Source of the DNA: Bacteroidia bacterium
GTDB lineage: Bacteria; Bacteroidota; Bacteroidia; Flavobacteriales; Flavobacteriaceae
NCBI GenBank assembly: GCA_030427585.1
Contig: JAUIBW010000011.1
Span: 62,001-126,000, forward strand
Direction of reading: 5' to 3'
Length of the DNA: 64,000 nt
Shown here: one piece after another, positions 34,998 through 44,080 of the stretch
How the letters are laid out: each line of letters begins with the position of its first letter
Numbering within the stretch: the first letter of the stretch is position 1
Made by a program: the position numbers and the translations under genes
Notes under the pieces: model-generated
Told to the model about the DNA's origin: nothing
Databases searched by the model: none
Seen by the model: the letters and a program-made list of their open reading frames with translations, nothing else

Positions 34998-35732
34998 ATG
35001 ATTAAATGGTTTGCTGCTATACTAGGCTATATGTTTTTTAGATTACCGGGAGCAGTTCTAGGTTTTATATTAGGTAGTTTACTTGATGCGACAAAAATCA
35101 AAACCAGTGGTGGGTTTAAAACAGTATTTTCTCAAGAGCCACAAGTAACTCCAGCCGATTTTGAACTCAATTTACTCTCGTTGTCTTCTATTGTTATTAA
35201 AGCAGATGGCAGAGTAAATCAAACAGAACTTGATTATGTAAGGCGTTATTTTGTAAGCACTTACGGAAAAGAACGGGCTAATGCCACTTTTAGAACATTT
35301 AATGAAATTATCAAAAACAGACATGTTTCTGCACAACGGGTTTGTATGTATATCAATCAACACACCCGATATCCATCCAGGTTACAGATTTTACACTTTT
35401 TATTTGGAATTGCAAATGCAGACGGGGCGGTAAGTATCTCTGAAGCTGAAGAGATTCAGAAAATAGCGGGGTTTTTACGAATAAATTTTAAAGATTTTGA
35501 GAGTATTAAGGCTATGTTTTTTAAAACTGGTGATCATGCTTATAAAATCTTAGAAATTGATAAAAGTGCTACTGATACAGAAGTAAAAAAAGCATTTAGA
35601 ACTATGGCAAAAAAATATCATCCCGACAAAGTACAGCATATGGATGAGATCCATATCAAAGGTGCCGAAGCTAAATTTAGAGAGGTACAAAAAGCATATG
35701 ATCAAATCAAAAAAGAACGAGGGATTGTCTAG
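34998..35732 (+). CDS. DjlA-like co-chaperone (TM + TerB + DnaJ)
   Basis: 244 aa. A membrane segment with glycine spacing (about 5-28, LPGAVLGFILGSLLDA) comes first, then a TerB-like helical domain (about 55-165, with KADGRVNQTEL and ANADGAVSISEAEE acidic loops), and a C-terminal J domain (180-244) with HPD at 208-210. DjlA-type proteins stimulate DnaK at the inner membrane. The order and length match the family. It converges with the 224-aa gene, 46 bp away. Confidence 0.9.
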   Translation: MIKWFAAILGYMFFRLPGAVLGFILGSLLDATKIKTSGGFKTVFSQEPQVTPADFELNLLSLSSIVIKADGRVNQTELDYVRRYFVSTYGKERANATFRTFNEIIKNRHVSAQRVCMYINQHTRYPSRLQILHFLFGIANADGAVSISEAEEIQKIAGFLRINFKDFESIKAMFFKTGDHAYKILEIDKSATDTEVKKAFRTMAKKYHPDKVQHMDEIHIKGAEAKFREVQKAYDQIKKERGIV

Positions 35733-35778
35733 CTAATTTTTAAGCATTTTATTTCTACCAGTTGTAAAATAGATCTAA

Positions 35779-36453
35779 TTAAGTTTCTAACGTCAATAAT
35801 AAAGTACCTCCCGTAGCCTCGTTTCCGTCATAGTCTTCATTGTAATAGAACGAAACAGGATACTTAATATTTAGTTCTGCTAAATTTTCTTTCGTAAAAT
35901 ATTTCTGTACAGCCCTTTTCATAAAATCTTCTGTAAGACGAGATATGAAATAGTACGTTGTTTCGAGTAATTGATGATATTTTGAATCATAGTCATAGTT
36001 TTCAATTATACCTTCATCTTCAAAACGCATGCCTCCTTCTCCTATACTAGTAAATATTTCCTCAAACTCATCTATTGTTATTACCTCTTCAGCTGGATCA
36101 TAGTTCATAGGTACTCCATTTTCATTTTGATGAGCAAATAATGTAATCATTCCATGAGGTTCACTTATTCTGAAATCAAATACATTAATAGTTACTTTTT
36201 TGAATCCTGGATTACGATTAAGGGTATTTAAAAAAGTACTAAATGTATTGTGAATACTTTCCTCATCGCAAAACAATTGTATTAAATTATTTAGACCATC
36301 CAAAATAAAAGAATCAAATTCAATTTTAATTTCCTCTATATCAACACTCTCATAAAGTTCTTGGATTAATGATCTTTGCTTTAAATAGTAGATTTTTTCT
36401 TCTTCTGAAAATAATGTAGAGTTGTTAAACACTTCGCTTAAAGGTTTTGACAT
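35779..36453 (-). CDS. Hypothetical acidic protein
   Basis: 224 aa, unrecognised. It is acidic, without signal peptide or membrane segment. It has helical N- and C-terminal parts (KIYYLKQRSLIQELYESV; LLETTYYFISRLTEDFMKRAVQKYF) and a beta middle (KKVTINVFDFRISEPHGMITLFAH). The end reads VSFYYNEDYDGNEATGGTLLLTLE. It stands alone in a poorly conserved stretch next to other unknown acidic genes, which resembles an immunity-gene or genomic-island remnant, but no toxin is adjacent. Confidence 0.65.
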   Translation of the reverse strand: MSKPLSEVFNNSTLFSEEEKIYYLKQRSLIQELYESVDIEEIKIEFDSFILDGLNNLIQLFCDEESIHNTFSTFLNTLNRNPGFKKVTINVFDFRISEPHGMITLFAHQNENGVPMNYDPAEEVITIDEFEEIFTSIGEGGMRFEDEGIIENYDYDSKYHQLLETTYYFISRLTEDFMKRAVQKYFTKENLAELNIKYPVSFYYNEDYDGNEATGGTLLLTLET

Positions 36454-36875
36454 TTGTTGATGTTTTAAATGGTTAATAGTGACTACAGCGGGATACTTTT
36501 TTGAATCTACATTGGTTACATAAACGTATCGCTTATATTATGTTTTTCTTTGGATCTTACAAGTTCATGCCGGTATAATTCCCTTATTTTTTATTATTTC
36601 ATGCGAATAATTTATGTATAAAGTTCATGTTTTCAGTTTCTTATATTTAAACTATCAAAAACACCTATTAGGTAAAATTTTTATGTACATGCTCTAGGCA
36701 ATACTCTTTTGTGCTTGACTGCCAGGGACATTTTCACCCGCGGGGCCAACTTAATGTCCCCAGTAAATATCCTCCTTTAATTTAGTTAAATATACCAAAC
36801 TCATTTCCTCTTGTGACGGGTTCCTTTAAAATTATTTTGCGCCGTTAATGGAGGTTTCATCTATTTGAATTGGTG
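36454..36875. other. Intergenic region with a GC-rich hairpin
   Basis: 422 bp with no coding frame. The only structure is the hairpin at 36724-36761 with a CCCGCGGGG core, which stands out in AT-rich DNA. Confidence 0.5.
36724..36761. repeat. Inverted repeat GGGACATT/AATGTCCC
   Basis: An 8-bp stem, GGGACATT and AATGTCCC, encloses a loop with CCCGCGGGG. It lacks a T run on either strand, so it is not a standard terminator. It may be a remnant of a mobile element end or a protein-binding site. Confidence 0.45.
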
Positions 36876-37580
36876 TTATAGATTTTTGGAAAGGTACTTT
36901 TCAATCGCTACTGCTTTTACTACGTTAACAAGACCTGCAGAAAAATCAAAAGCAATGGTAAAAACACCTTGATCAATACTCATATTACTGGTCTGGGCAT
37001 CAATAATAGTTATGTGTTTTATAGATTCATTAAAGGCTTCAATAAAATCAGTATCATTTTCAACAAGCAGATTAAATTGTTCAATTTGTTTCGATATACC
37101 ATCAACAGCCCAAATTGTTTTAATAGCTTCTTTATCAATTTCTGCCCAGTCTATATTTATTTCTAAGGTTGAATGAAAAGTACTTTGTAAGATTTTTTGC
37201 AGCTCCTGCATTTTTCTTTTTAAGCCCAAGATTGTTGGTGGTTCCCCAATCCCTTCGGGGAGTTTATTTTCACAGAAGTCTTCTATGTTTTTTTCAAAAT
37301 TATCTACTCTTATAGACTGAATCCCATGAAAATCAATATACTGTACATAATAGCTTTGATTATCCTGTGAGAAATTCATTAATGTTAGCTGTCCTGCTTT
37401 TTTATTTAACCCTATTATGTACCCACGAACTGTAAGTCCAGAGGAAAACATTAAGTCAACTTGAAAAGAACCCCTAAGTGATTTATCAACTAATGATTGT
37501 TTATGTATTCCATAAACAATCATTAGAACATCTTCTATTTTTTGAGTTCCTACATAGGAAAGTGCACTTTGAATATCCAT
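36876..37580 (-). CDS. Unknown protein, paralogue domain A
   Basis: 234 aa from the ATG at 37578-37580; the frame extends to a TTG at 37586. The N-terminal half has an SH3/Sm-like beta pattern (FQVDLMFSSGLTVRGYIIGLNKKAGQLTLMNFS). The C-terminal half, starting ILQSTFHSTLEINIDW, aligns with the whole of the neighbouring 143-aa protein: LEINIDW vs IEININW, a central helix, then HITIIDA vs TTIHINNIDDA and a GVFTIAFDF vs GVLTVDGKW strand. The family is unknown to me. It is co-directional with, and 11 bp after, that paralogue. No signal peptide is seen. Confidence 0.7.
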   Translation of the reverse strand: MDIQSALSYVGTQKIEDVLMIVYGIHKQSLVDKSLRGSFQVDLMFSSGLTVRGYIIGLNKKAGQLTLMNFSQDNQSYYVQYIDFHGIQSIRVDNFEKNIEDFCENKLPEGIGEPPTILGLKRKMQELQKILQSTFHSTLEINIDWAEIDKEAIKTIWAVDGISKQIEQFNLLVENDTDFIEAFNESIKHITIIDAQTSNMSIDQGVFTIAFDFSAGLVNVVKAVAIEKYLSKNL

Positions 37581-37591
37581 TTCCAAAGTAA

Positions 37592-38023
37592 TTATAGAAG
37601 GTTTTCAATTTTCGTTCTATAATCTCCTGGAGTAAAAATGCCATTACTAAAATCCTCCCATTTGCCATCTACAGTTAAAACACCATCTGCCAAAGCAACG
37701 TTTTTTGCAGAAGCATCATCAATATTATTTATATGGATAGTTGTCATTGATTCCTGTAATGCTTCTTTCCCCATATCATCAGAGGCTATTTTTTCTATTC
37801 CTTCGGTAATTCTTCCTAAAGCTTGATGATATATTTCTTGTAATTGATTTACTGTTTCAAAGCTATCCCAATTGATATTGATTTCTATTTCTTTTCCTAG
37901 TGTATTATTAAGTCTCTTTTTAATATCAGGGATATTATTTTCTTCGATAAATCTAATTTGTTTTTTTTCTGCTAGACCCATTTTGCTTTGTTTATTACTA
38001 TTAAAATTTATTTTTTCTCTCAT
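37592..38023 (-). CDS. Unknown protein, paralogue domain B
   Basis: 143 aa, homologous over its length to the C-terminal half of the downstream 234-aa protein (E-I-x-I-x-W motif, helix, then TIHINNIDDASAKNVALADGVLTV). It starts with a basic stretch (MREKINFNSNKQSKMG). Tandem duplication with divergence is the simplest explanation, with the larger copy having gained an N-terminal beta domain. The function is unknown. Both look cytosolic. Confidence 0.7.
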   Translation of the reverse strand: MREKINFNSNKQSKMGLAEKKQIRFIEENNIPDIKKRLNNTLGKEIEININWDSFETVNQLQEIYHQALGRITEGIEKIASDDMGKEALQESMTTIHINNIDDASAKNVALADGVLTVDGKWEDFSNGIFTPGDYRTKIENLL

Positions 38024-38136
38024 TAGAAACTAGTTCTAAATGACTCAACAAATATAGCCTCGACACATACTTGATACTACCCTGTATTCCGTGAAAAATG
38101 TTAAGGTGAATGTTTAAGAATGCCTCAATAGAGCCA

Positions 38137-38437
38137 TTAGAAATGAATGTATAGACTTAAAATATCTTTAAGAAAGATCAGGCCTGTTTCATTAAAAGAG
38201 TACACAAACGGCAAATATTCATAATCTTCATCAGTTTTATGGTCTATAATCAAACTATCCTGAGTTTGATTTATGGATTCGACATAAGTAGTCATTACTT
38301 CCCGGATTATATAAATGATAGTACATACTCATCTTCATTTGTATAAAATATGGCAATTCATTTGCCATATCAATGTTTATATTATTTAACTTTTCAAAAA
38401 CAGTTTTTACAGTAAAAATATACTTCACTGTTTTCAT
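38137..38437 (-). pseudogene. Frameshifted remnant of an unknown gene
   Basis: The ATG frame at 38437 (MKTVKYIFTVKTVFEKLN...) ends after 60 codons. The sequence continues well in two other frames: first FYTNEDEYVLSFI, then REVMTTYVESINQTQDSLIIDHKTDEDYEY up to a stop at 38137-38139. All pieces have coding-like composition and run on from each other, so two frameshifts have broken one small gene. The family is unknown. It supports decay in this stretch of the chromosome. Confidence 0.6.
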
Positions 38438-38501
38438 GGGTTTATAAACCGAAATTATGATTTTGCCTATGTGCTACTGGTTTTTTAAAAACCAAATGAT
38501 A

Positions 38502-39650
38502 TTAATTTAACTTAAAAACTCGCCTGCACAATGCTTTTAAAAAATTACCAGCTGGTAGACTTGTGGTAATTTTAATGTCTTCTAATAGTGTAGTTTCTTC
38601 GTCTAAAAACTTTAGAATCTTTGTGCTCTTATTTTTTTGAAATAACCTGGAAAACAAGCTAGAGCCTATTCTATTTTCTGTATACAATACATCCAGAAAT
38701 AGTAAATCATAGTACCAGAACTTCGTTCTTTTGCTAAATCTTGAAAGATCCATATTACTTTTAAGGTAAGAGGTAAGGGTATTTATTTTCTTAAGGGATA
38801 TGTTAAATGTATATCCTGTACTGGGTTTTGTCCACCCCCCTGCTGTACCAATATGCATTATGTTTTTAGAATTATAGTTTCTAAATTCATAACAGGTCAT
38901 TGGGATACATCCTTTTTCTTTTTCGGTAATTTTATATTCTTTAACTCCTTTTTCTTTTAAGTATCTTGCTATTTCATCTTCATATTCTTTCTCTTCCAAA
39001 AGATCCTCAGAAAATAATGTGTATTCGAATAACGCTTCGGTTTCAGAAATAGGTAGCACATACATAAATCGGGTATTGTTTTTCTGAGCTACTGTAAAAT
39101 CCATAAAAGTAGCTGTTTTAACATCAAACAGAGCGCTTTGTGTTTTGACAAACCACCCTACAAAATGTTGATTCAAAACAGGATATCGACTTTGATTTTT
39201 GTACTCTTTAGATAACAGGACACTATTAAAAACTTTATTGGCAAGATACATTCGGGTGTTTGTTTCAACTCTAACTATATTTCCTTCATCGGTTAAAGAA
39301 ATGATTTCCTCTTGCAAGATGGTGATGTTAGATTTTTCTTTTAAAATTCTAAAAATGAAATCATAAAAATCTTTACTTCTCACAAGCTTATACTGATAAG
39401 GTAAGATCTTTATTTGTTTTGAAAAATGAGTACTCCCAAAATAAATAGTATCCCATTTTTTACTTACAATTTCATCCCAAACACCTATACCTTTTTCCCA
39501 AAAACACCAGGTGCGATCATTCTGATTTTTTGGTTCTTTATCGATTAGCAAGATTTGTTTTTTATCAAAAAAAGAATCCAAAACCATATGATAAGCGAGC
39601 ATCAAACCTGAAGCTCCTAAACCAGAAATTATGTAATCGTACTTTTGCAT
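38502..39650 (-). CDS. crtY: Lycopene cyclase (CrtY type)
   Basis: 382 aa from the ATG at 39648-39650; a TTG at 39665 would add five residues but overlaps the promoter box. The N-terminus has the dinucleotide-binding G10-L-G12-A-S-G15 motif, followed by DRTWCFWE, a lycopene cyclase signature (about 45-52), then FMDFTVAQ, YVLPIS and GTAGGWTKPSTGYTFN. The enzyme closes both ends of lycopene to beta-carotene at the membrane, a step toward the yellow pigments common in Flavobacteriaceae. No other carotenoid genes are next to it, so the rest of the pathway lies elsewhere. Confidence 0.92.
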   Translation of the reverse strand: MQKYDYIISGLGASGLMLAYHMVLDSFFDKKQILLIDKEPKNQNDRTWCFWEKGIGVWDEIVSKKWDTIYFGSTHFSKQIKILPYQYKLVRSKDFYDFIFRILKEKSNITILQEEIISLTDEGNIVRVETNTRMYLANKVFNSVLLSKEYKNQSRYPVLNQHFVGWFVKTQSALFDVKTATFMDFTVAQKNNTRFMYVLPISETEALFEYTLFSEDLLEEKEYEDEIARYLKEKGVKEYKITEKEKGCIPMTCYEFRNYNSKNIMHIGTAGGWTKPSTGYTFNISLKKINTLTSYLKSNMDLSRFSKRTKFWYYDLLFLDVLYTENRIGSSLFSRLFQKNKSTKILKFLDEETTLLEDIKITTSLPAGNFLKALCRRVFKLN

Positions 39651-39662
39651 ATATATGATAGT

Positions 39663-39670
39663 CAAATATA
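39663..39670 (-). promoter_or_regulatory. TAnnTTTG -7 box of crtY
   Basis: The minus strand reads TATATTTG 13 bp upstream of the crtY ATG. Transcription would begin only a few bases before the start codon, giving a near-leaderless message. Confidence 0.5.
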
Positions 39671-39962
39671 AAATGAAAATTCAGCAATATGACTATATCA
39701 TTAAGTATTTAGGTTTATTTCTTATATACCTTTATCATCAATTATCTTTAATCATGAAAAAGATCATTTTATTTGTGATTCTCTTTATCCTTTTGCAAAA
39801 ATAGTTGAGTTATATTGATTGTTTTTGGTTACTCCTCTAGAATAACTACATATCGATAGATAAAAACCATTGGTCGATAGCAATTTTCTTCTCATCAGAA
39901 TAGTCTCTGTTACAACATAAATCATAGCTACTTTTAGGATGTAAACTTCAAAAACACCTATC
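39671..39962. other. Non-coding stretch with signal-peptide remnant
   Basis: 292 bp. At 39754 a plus-strand ATG opens a 16-residue frame that looks like a signal peptide (MKKIILFVILFILLQK) and stops at once. No matching mature part follows. With the truncated glycosyltransferase next to it this looks like a site of gene loss. Confidence 0.45.
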
Positions 39963-40247
39963 ATGAAAACCGGGATTATTATTCCTTGCCACAATGAAGA
40001 AAAGAGATTAGATGTAACTGCTTTTCTTAATTTTATACAGAAAAAGAACAATATTCATTTATGCTTTATAAATGACGGAAGTGATGATAACACTATAGAT
40101 ATATTAAAAGATATTCAATCCAGTAATCCTCTTCAAACCAGTGTTATTGATGTTAAAAAGAATTCTGGTAAAGCCGCCGCGGTACGAACTGGTGCCAAAT
40201 ACCTAAATAGTAGAGAAGACATTAAATGTATAGAAATACTCCTTTAA
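39963..40247 (+). pseudogene. Truncated family 2 glycosyltransferase
   Basis: 94 aa. The start is a clean GT2 N-terminus: GIIIPCHNEEKRLD, then LCFINDGSDDNT (the DGSxD nucleotide-sugar site), and NSGKAAAVRTGAKYL. It ends at CIEILL, exactly where the DAD metal-binding motif should follow. Full-length enzymes of this type have about 230 residues or more. The 3' part is deleted and the EamA gene follows 59 bp later. It cannot be an active transferase. Confidence 0.8.
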
Positions 40248-40306
40248 TAACAGTTTTTTTAAACTTTTTAAAATAGAGTTTGGTTAACTTTCCTTTTCTT
40301 TGTCAA

Positions 40307-41233
40307 ATGATTTCTAACAAGATAAAAGCTCATTTGGCTCTATTGAGCGTTAATATTGTATATGGAGCAAATTATCTTGTCGCAAAAGGATTAATGCCTG
40401 ATAAAATTGAAGCTTCTGCATTGGTATTTCTTCGAATCAGTGGTGCGGGTTTATTATTCTTAATCCTTAAACTCTTTATTAAAGAACAAGTAGAAAGAAA
40501 AGATATTGCTCGATTAGCACTATGTGGCTTTTTGGGAGTCGCTACCAATCAGTTCTTCTCTATGAATGGATTAAGTCTTACTTCTCCCGTTGATGCTGCA
40601 ATTATTATTACCGCAATGCCTATTTTTACAGTAATTATTAGTTACTTTTTGCTTAAAGAGCCTCTAACATTTCAGCGTATTCTTGGGATATCGATAGGAG
40701 GTACTGGTGCCGTTTTATTAATTTATTTAGGGAATTCTGGGTTAGGAACTGGCTCTCTGCAAGGAAATATTTTTGTATGTATTAATGCTTTGGCGTTTGC
40801 ATTCTATTTGGTAATTGTAAAACCTCTAATGTCTAAATACAAGCCTATTACTGTAATTGTTTGGACATTTTTATTTGGTTTTATGTTTATGTTTCCATTC
40901 TGCATCGAAAAACTTATTCATACCGATTTTAGCACTTTTTCTACTTCAAACTGGATTTCTTTATTTTATGTTGTGGTAGGTCCAACTTTTTTGGCATACT
41001 TACTTAATATGTTTGCTTTACAATTTGTAAGACCTACCGTTTCTAGCAGTTATATTTATGTACAACCTGCGGTTGCTATGATTCTTGTAGCTGTTATCTC
41101 ATATTTTGTTATAAATAGTCAATATAAAGGAGATATCACAATACCAAAATTATTATGTTGTATTTTGATTTTTTGCGGAGTGTACCTTATTAGTAGCGGC
41201 CCATTAAAATGGTTTAAGAAATTAAACTCCTAA
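40307..41233 (+). CDS. EamA-family (DMT) transporter
   Basis: 308 aa from the ATG at 40307; the frame extends to a TTG at 40280. Ten hydrophobic helices arranged as two EamA repeats (about 5-135 and 150-300) can be read, for example LALLSVNIVYGANYLVAKG at the start and GTGAVLLIYLGN at the first repeat end. DMT transporters of this group export small metabolites; the substrate cannot be told. The stop codon overlaps the stop of the convergent FeoB-associated gene by 3-4 bases. Confidence 0.88.
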   Translation: MISNKIKAHLALLSVNIVYGANYLVAKGLMPDKIEASALVFLRISGAGLLFLILKLFIKEQVERKDIARLALCGFLGVATNQFFSMNGLSLTSPVDAAIIITAMPIFTVIISYFLLKEPLTFQRILGISIGGTGAVLLIYLGNSGLGTGSLQGNIFVCINALAFAFYLVIVKPLMSKYKPITVIVWTFLFGFMFMFPFCIEKLIHTDFSTFSTSNWISLFYVVVGPTFLAYLLNMFALQFVRPTVSSSYIYVQPAVAMILVAVISYFVINSQYKGDITIPKLLCCILIFCGVYLISSGPLKWFKKLNS

Positions 41234-41382
41234 TGACATCCACAACCTGTACTACCACAAGATTTTGATGATTTTTTTTTTGTAGAAGATATCGAAGGTT
41301 TCCAAAAGAATTTTTTAATTAGAAATCCTATTGCTCCAACAAAAATCAAAAGCACAATTATATTTTGGATAAGAATACTCAT
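41230..41382 (-). CDS. FeoB-associated Cys-rich membrane protein
   Basis: 50 aa, too short for most gene finders. An N-terminal membrane helix (IIVLLIFVGAIGFLI) is followed by a basic linker and a cysteine-rich end SCGSTGCGCH. This is the pattern of the FeoB-associated protein found next to feoB in many Bacteroidota; the cysteines may handle iron or protect it. It follows feoB by 39 bp on the same strand and ends overlapping the stop of the EamA gene, an unusually tight convergent junction. Confidence 0.85.
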   Translation of the reverse strand: MSILIQNIIVLLIFVGAIGFLIKKFFWKPSISSTKKKSSKSCGSTGCGCH

Positions 41383-41421
41383 AGTATATAAAGTCGTATA
41401 AAAATACTAAAACTAACGCTT

Positions 41422-43518
41422 TTATTTTAAAATTTGATATACAATTAAGGCTACACTGTAAGCAAAGATACTCATAAAAACAAGCTGAACCATTGGCCAT
41501 TTCCAGCTATTAGTTTCTCGTTTTACTATTGCCAAGGTGCTCATACATTGCATAGCAAAGGCATAAAACAATAATAATGAGATACCGCTAGCTAAATTAA
41601 ATAATGGGCCTCCTGTTACCTGATTGACTTCTGCCGCCATTCTATTTTTTATCGTTTCTTCCTCATCGCTTCCCACACTGTATATCGTTGCTAACGTTCC
41701 TACAAAAACTTCTCTGGCAGCAAAAGAACTAATAATTCCTATTCCTATTTTCCAGTCGTACCCCAAAGGAGCCACTACAGGTTCTATTGCTTTACCCGCA
41801 TATCCGATAAAGGAATATTCTAATTTATAAGATACTATTTTGTTATCTAATTCTTCTTGAGAAAGGTTAGGATGAAGTTCTGTTACAATTTCTTCAGCAT
41901 TGCTAAAATTTTCATTAGGTCCAAAACTAGCTAAAACCCATAAGATGATAGAGATTGCCAAAATGATTTTTCCAGCCCCAAAAACAAAAGCTTTTGTTTT
42001 TTCGATTACATTTATTGCTACATTTTTAAATAGAGGGACTTTATATCCCGGCATTTCGATTACAAAATAAGATTTGCTTTTGATTTTTAATATCCTATTA
42101 AGTAACCATGCCGATCCTACTGCAGTACCAAAGCCAAGAAAATACAACAACATCAAAGTAAGGCTTTGATAACCAAATATCCAGCCTATTTTTTCATCGG
42201 GAATAACCAATGAGATAATAATAAGATATACCGGTAACCTTGCCGAACATGTTGTAAAAGGAACGACAAGAATCGTGATTAATCTTTCTTTCCAGTCTTC
42301 GATATTTCTTGTAGCCATTACTGCCGGAATAGCACATGCAGTACCAGAAACTAAAGGAACTACACTTTTACCACTTAATCCAAACCTACGCATCACTCTA
42401 TCCATAAGAAAAACTACGCGACTCATATAACCGCTTTCTTCTAATATCGAAATAAAGAGAAATAAAAATGCGATTTGAGGAATAAAAATAACAATCCCTC
42501 CTAGCCCAGGAATAATACCCTCTGTAATTAAATCGACAAAAGGTCCAGATGGCAGGGATGCTTTTGTTATTTCACTTAACCAGGCAAAAGCTTCGTCTAT
42601 TATATCCATTGGGTATGATGACCAATCATAAATCGCCTGAAATATCAATAAGAGTATTGCTAAGAAAATAAAATATCCCCAAAATTTATGGGTAAGTATC
42701 CTATCCATCTTTGCCCGTATTCCTGTAGCTGCTTTTTCATCTACGGTAAGGCCTTTCTTAAGTACGTTATTGATAAATTGATATCGCTTAATAGTCTCTT
42801 TCTGTTGTAGTCTTTTTAGTTCACTTTCAGATTTTACCTTAAAATCAGGTGAAACAACTATTTCTTGTTTATCAACTTTCCTGAAATTAACATCTTGAGT
42901 TATGATCAACCAAAGCTTATATAAAGATTGATCAGGAAATGCTTTTTGCAATCTACCAAAATAATCTGGTGCAAAAGATAATGCATCAAAACAAGGGGTT
43001 TTTGATAATGATGTATATGATTCTATTAATTTTTTAAGCTCATCGATCCCTTCTCCCTTACGGGCACTAATCAAAGCTATTTTGGTATTTAGTTCTTTTT
43101 CTAATAGTGGAATATCTAATGAAATTCCCTTTCTACGCATACGATCTGCCATATTGATAACCAAAATAGTAGGAATATCCAGATCTTTAATTTGTGTAAA
43201 AAGAAGTAAATTTCTTTTCAGGTTTTCTACATCACTTACTACAACAGCTACATCGGGGTAATCTTTGTCTTTTTTATTAAGTAGTAATTCGATCACTACA
43301 TTTTCATCTAATGAAGAAGCATTAAGGCTATAAGTACCGGGTAAATCCATAATGTGAGCCTTAACTCCACGAGATAATTTACATACTCCTTCTTTTTTCT
43401 CTACAGTAATACCAGGATAATTACCAACCTGTTGATTAAGGCCAGTAAGCAAATTAAAAACAGATGTTTTTCCGGTATTTGGGTTTCCAATAAGTGAAAC
43501 TTTAATTTGCTTAGCCAT
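41422..43518 (-). CDS. feoB: Ferrous iron transporter B
   Basis: 698 aa. The N-terminal G domain has G1 GNPNTGKT at 11-18, G3 DLPG at 59-62 and NMAD as G4 near 122. A helical spacer follows, then the transmembrane core with the two gate motifs (GTACAIPAVMATR and FTTCSARLPVY, both with conserved Cys) and repeated helices. It imports Fe2+ across the inner membrane, powered or gated by GTP. It lies 15 bp after feoA in a feoA-feoB-small-protein operon. Confidence 0.95.
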   Translation of the reverse strand: MAKQIKVSLIGNPNTGKTSVFNLLTGLNQQVGNYPGITVEKKEGVCKLSRGVKAHIMDLPGTYSLNASSLDENVVIELLLNKKDKDYPDVAVVVSDVENLKRNLLLFTQIKDLDIPTILVINMADRMRRKGISLDIPLLEKELNTKIALISARKGEGIDELKKLIESYTSLSKTPCFDALSFAPDYFGRLQKAFPDQSLYKLWLIITQDVNFRKVDKQEIVVSPDFKVKSESELKRLQQKETIKRYQFINNVLKKGLTVDEKAATGIRAKMDRILTHKFWGYFIFLAILLLIFQAIYDWSSYPMDIIDEAFAWLSEITKASLPSGPFVDLITEGIIPGLGGIVIFIPQIAFLFLFISILEESGYMSRVVFLMDRVMRRFGLSGKSVVPLVSGTACAIPAVMATRNIEDWKERLITILVVPFTTCSARLPVYLIIISLVIPDEKIGWIFGYQSLTLMLLYFLGFGTAVGSAWLLNRILKIKSKSYFVIEMPGYKVPLFKNVAINVIEKTKAFVFGAGKIILAISIILWVLASFGPNENFSNAEEIVTELHPNLSQEELDNKIVSYKLEYSFIGYAGKAIEPVVAPLGYDWKIGIGIISSFAAREVFVGTLATIYSVGSDEEETIKNRMAAEVNQVTGGPLFNLASGISLLLFYAFAMQCMSTLAIVKRETNSWKWPMVQLVFMSIFAYSVALIVYQILK

Positions 43519-43533
43519 AAAAAGAATTGCTAT

Positions 43534-43761
43534 TTAAATAATTTGAACTTCAATTTGGGCTGCAATTTCTTTACGGATGGCAAGATGGCTACCATTTATA
43601 TTAAGATACATTGGACATTGAAAAGGAGCTGTCTGAAGTAATTCGACTTCATTTCCCGGTAAACATCCCATTTCTAATAATTTTAGAGGAATAATATCTG
43701 AAGTAATCTCCTTAATCAAAGCACGCTGACCCCTCTTAAGTGTAGCAATTGTAGTCTTCAA
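43534..43761 (-). CDS. feoA: Ferrous iron transport protein A
   Basis: 75 aa with the FeoA SH3-like pattern (TIATLKRGQRALIKEI, LLEMGCLPGNEVELLQTAPF, GSHLAIRKEIAAQIEV). The start codon is TTG at 43761: the next in-frame Met is residue 32, inside the fold, and an in-frame TAA lies two codons upstream, so no longer start is possible. A TTG start could keep FeoA low relative to FeoB. A -7 box at 43790-43797 lies about 30 bp upstream. Confidence 0.93.
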   Translation of the reverse strand: MKTTIATLKRGQRALIKEITSDIIPLKLLEMGCLPGNEVELLQTAPFQCPMYLNINGSHLAIRKEIAAQIEVQII

Positions 43762-43789
43762 AGTTTATTTAGATTAATTTTAAACTACA

Positions 43790-43797
43790 CAAAAGTA
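43790..43797 (-). promoter_or_regulatory. TAnnTTTG -7 box of feoAB
   Basis: The minus strand reads TACTTTTG about 30 bp upstream of the feoA TTG start. A TTG sits 25 nt further upstream, looser than the usual spacing. The dyad GGTTATAAAAAACC at 43810-43823 lies between the two and could be a metal-regulator site, which I cannot assign. Confidence 0.45.
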
Positions 43798-43944
43798 ATA
43801 GAAAAAAATGGTTATAAAAAACCAATTCATACTAAACTAGGCCTAACGATAAGTTAAATAACTACCATCATTCAAGTCATAACATCCAAAAGACAACAGA
43901 GGTTTAACTCTCTAATTTAAGTTATAAACCCCAATATTAGTCTA

Positions 43945-43967
43945 AAATCTTTGAAATTCAAAGATTT
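43945..43967. repeat. Perfect 11-bp inverted repeat
   Basis: AAATCTTTGAA and TTCAAAGATTT flank a single central A. No T run follows on either strand. It lies 114 bp before the lipoprotein gene and might be an operator; a chance AT-rich dyad of this length is unlikely but not impossible. Confidence 0.45.
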
Positions 43968-44080
43968 CGGACATTCTTAAGGCAACATCAATATAGTTTT
44001 GCTCCGTCTAAATTTAGTTCAAGGCGGAAACCGAAAAGTCTTAAAAAAGAGTAGGTAAAAACTCATAAACCCTTATAATT

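Larger units (their letters stand above)
43762..44080. other. Divergent promoter region feoA / lipoprotein
   Basis: 319 bp. It holds the feo -7 box (43790-43797), a GGTT/AACC dyad at 43810-43823 and a 23-bp palindrome at 43945-43967. No coding frame was found. Confidence 0.55.

Noticed and set aside
39785..40051. 88-aa minus-strand ORF
   Set aside because: It is antisense to the glycosyltransferase remnant and has no coding-like features.
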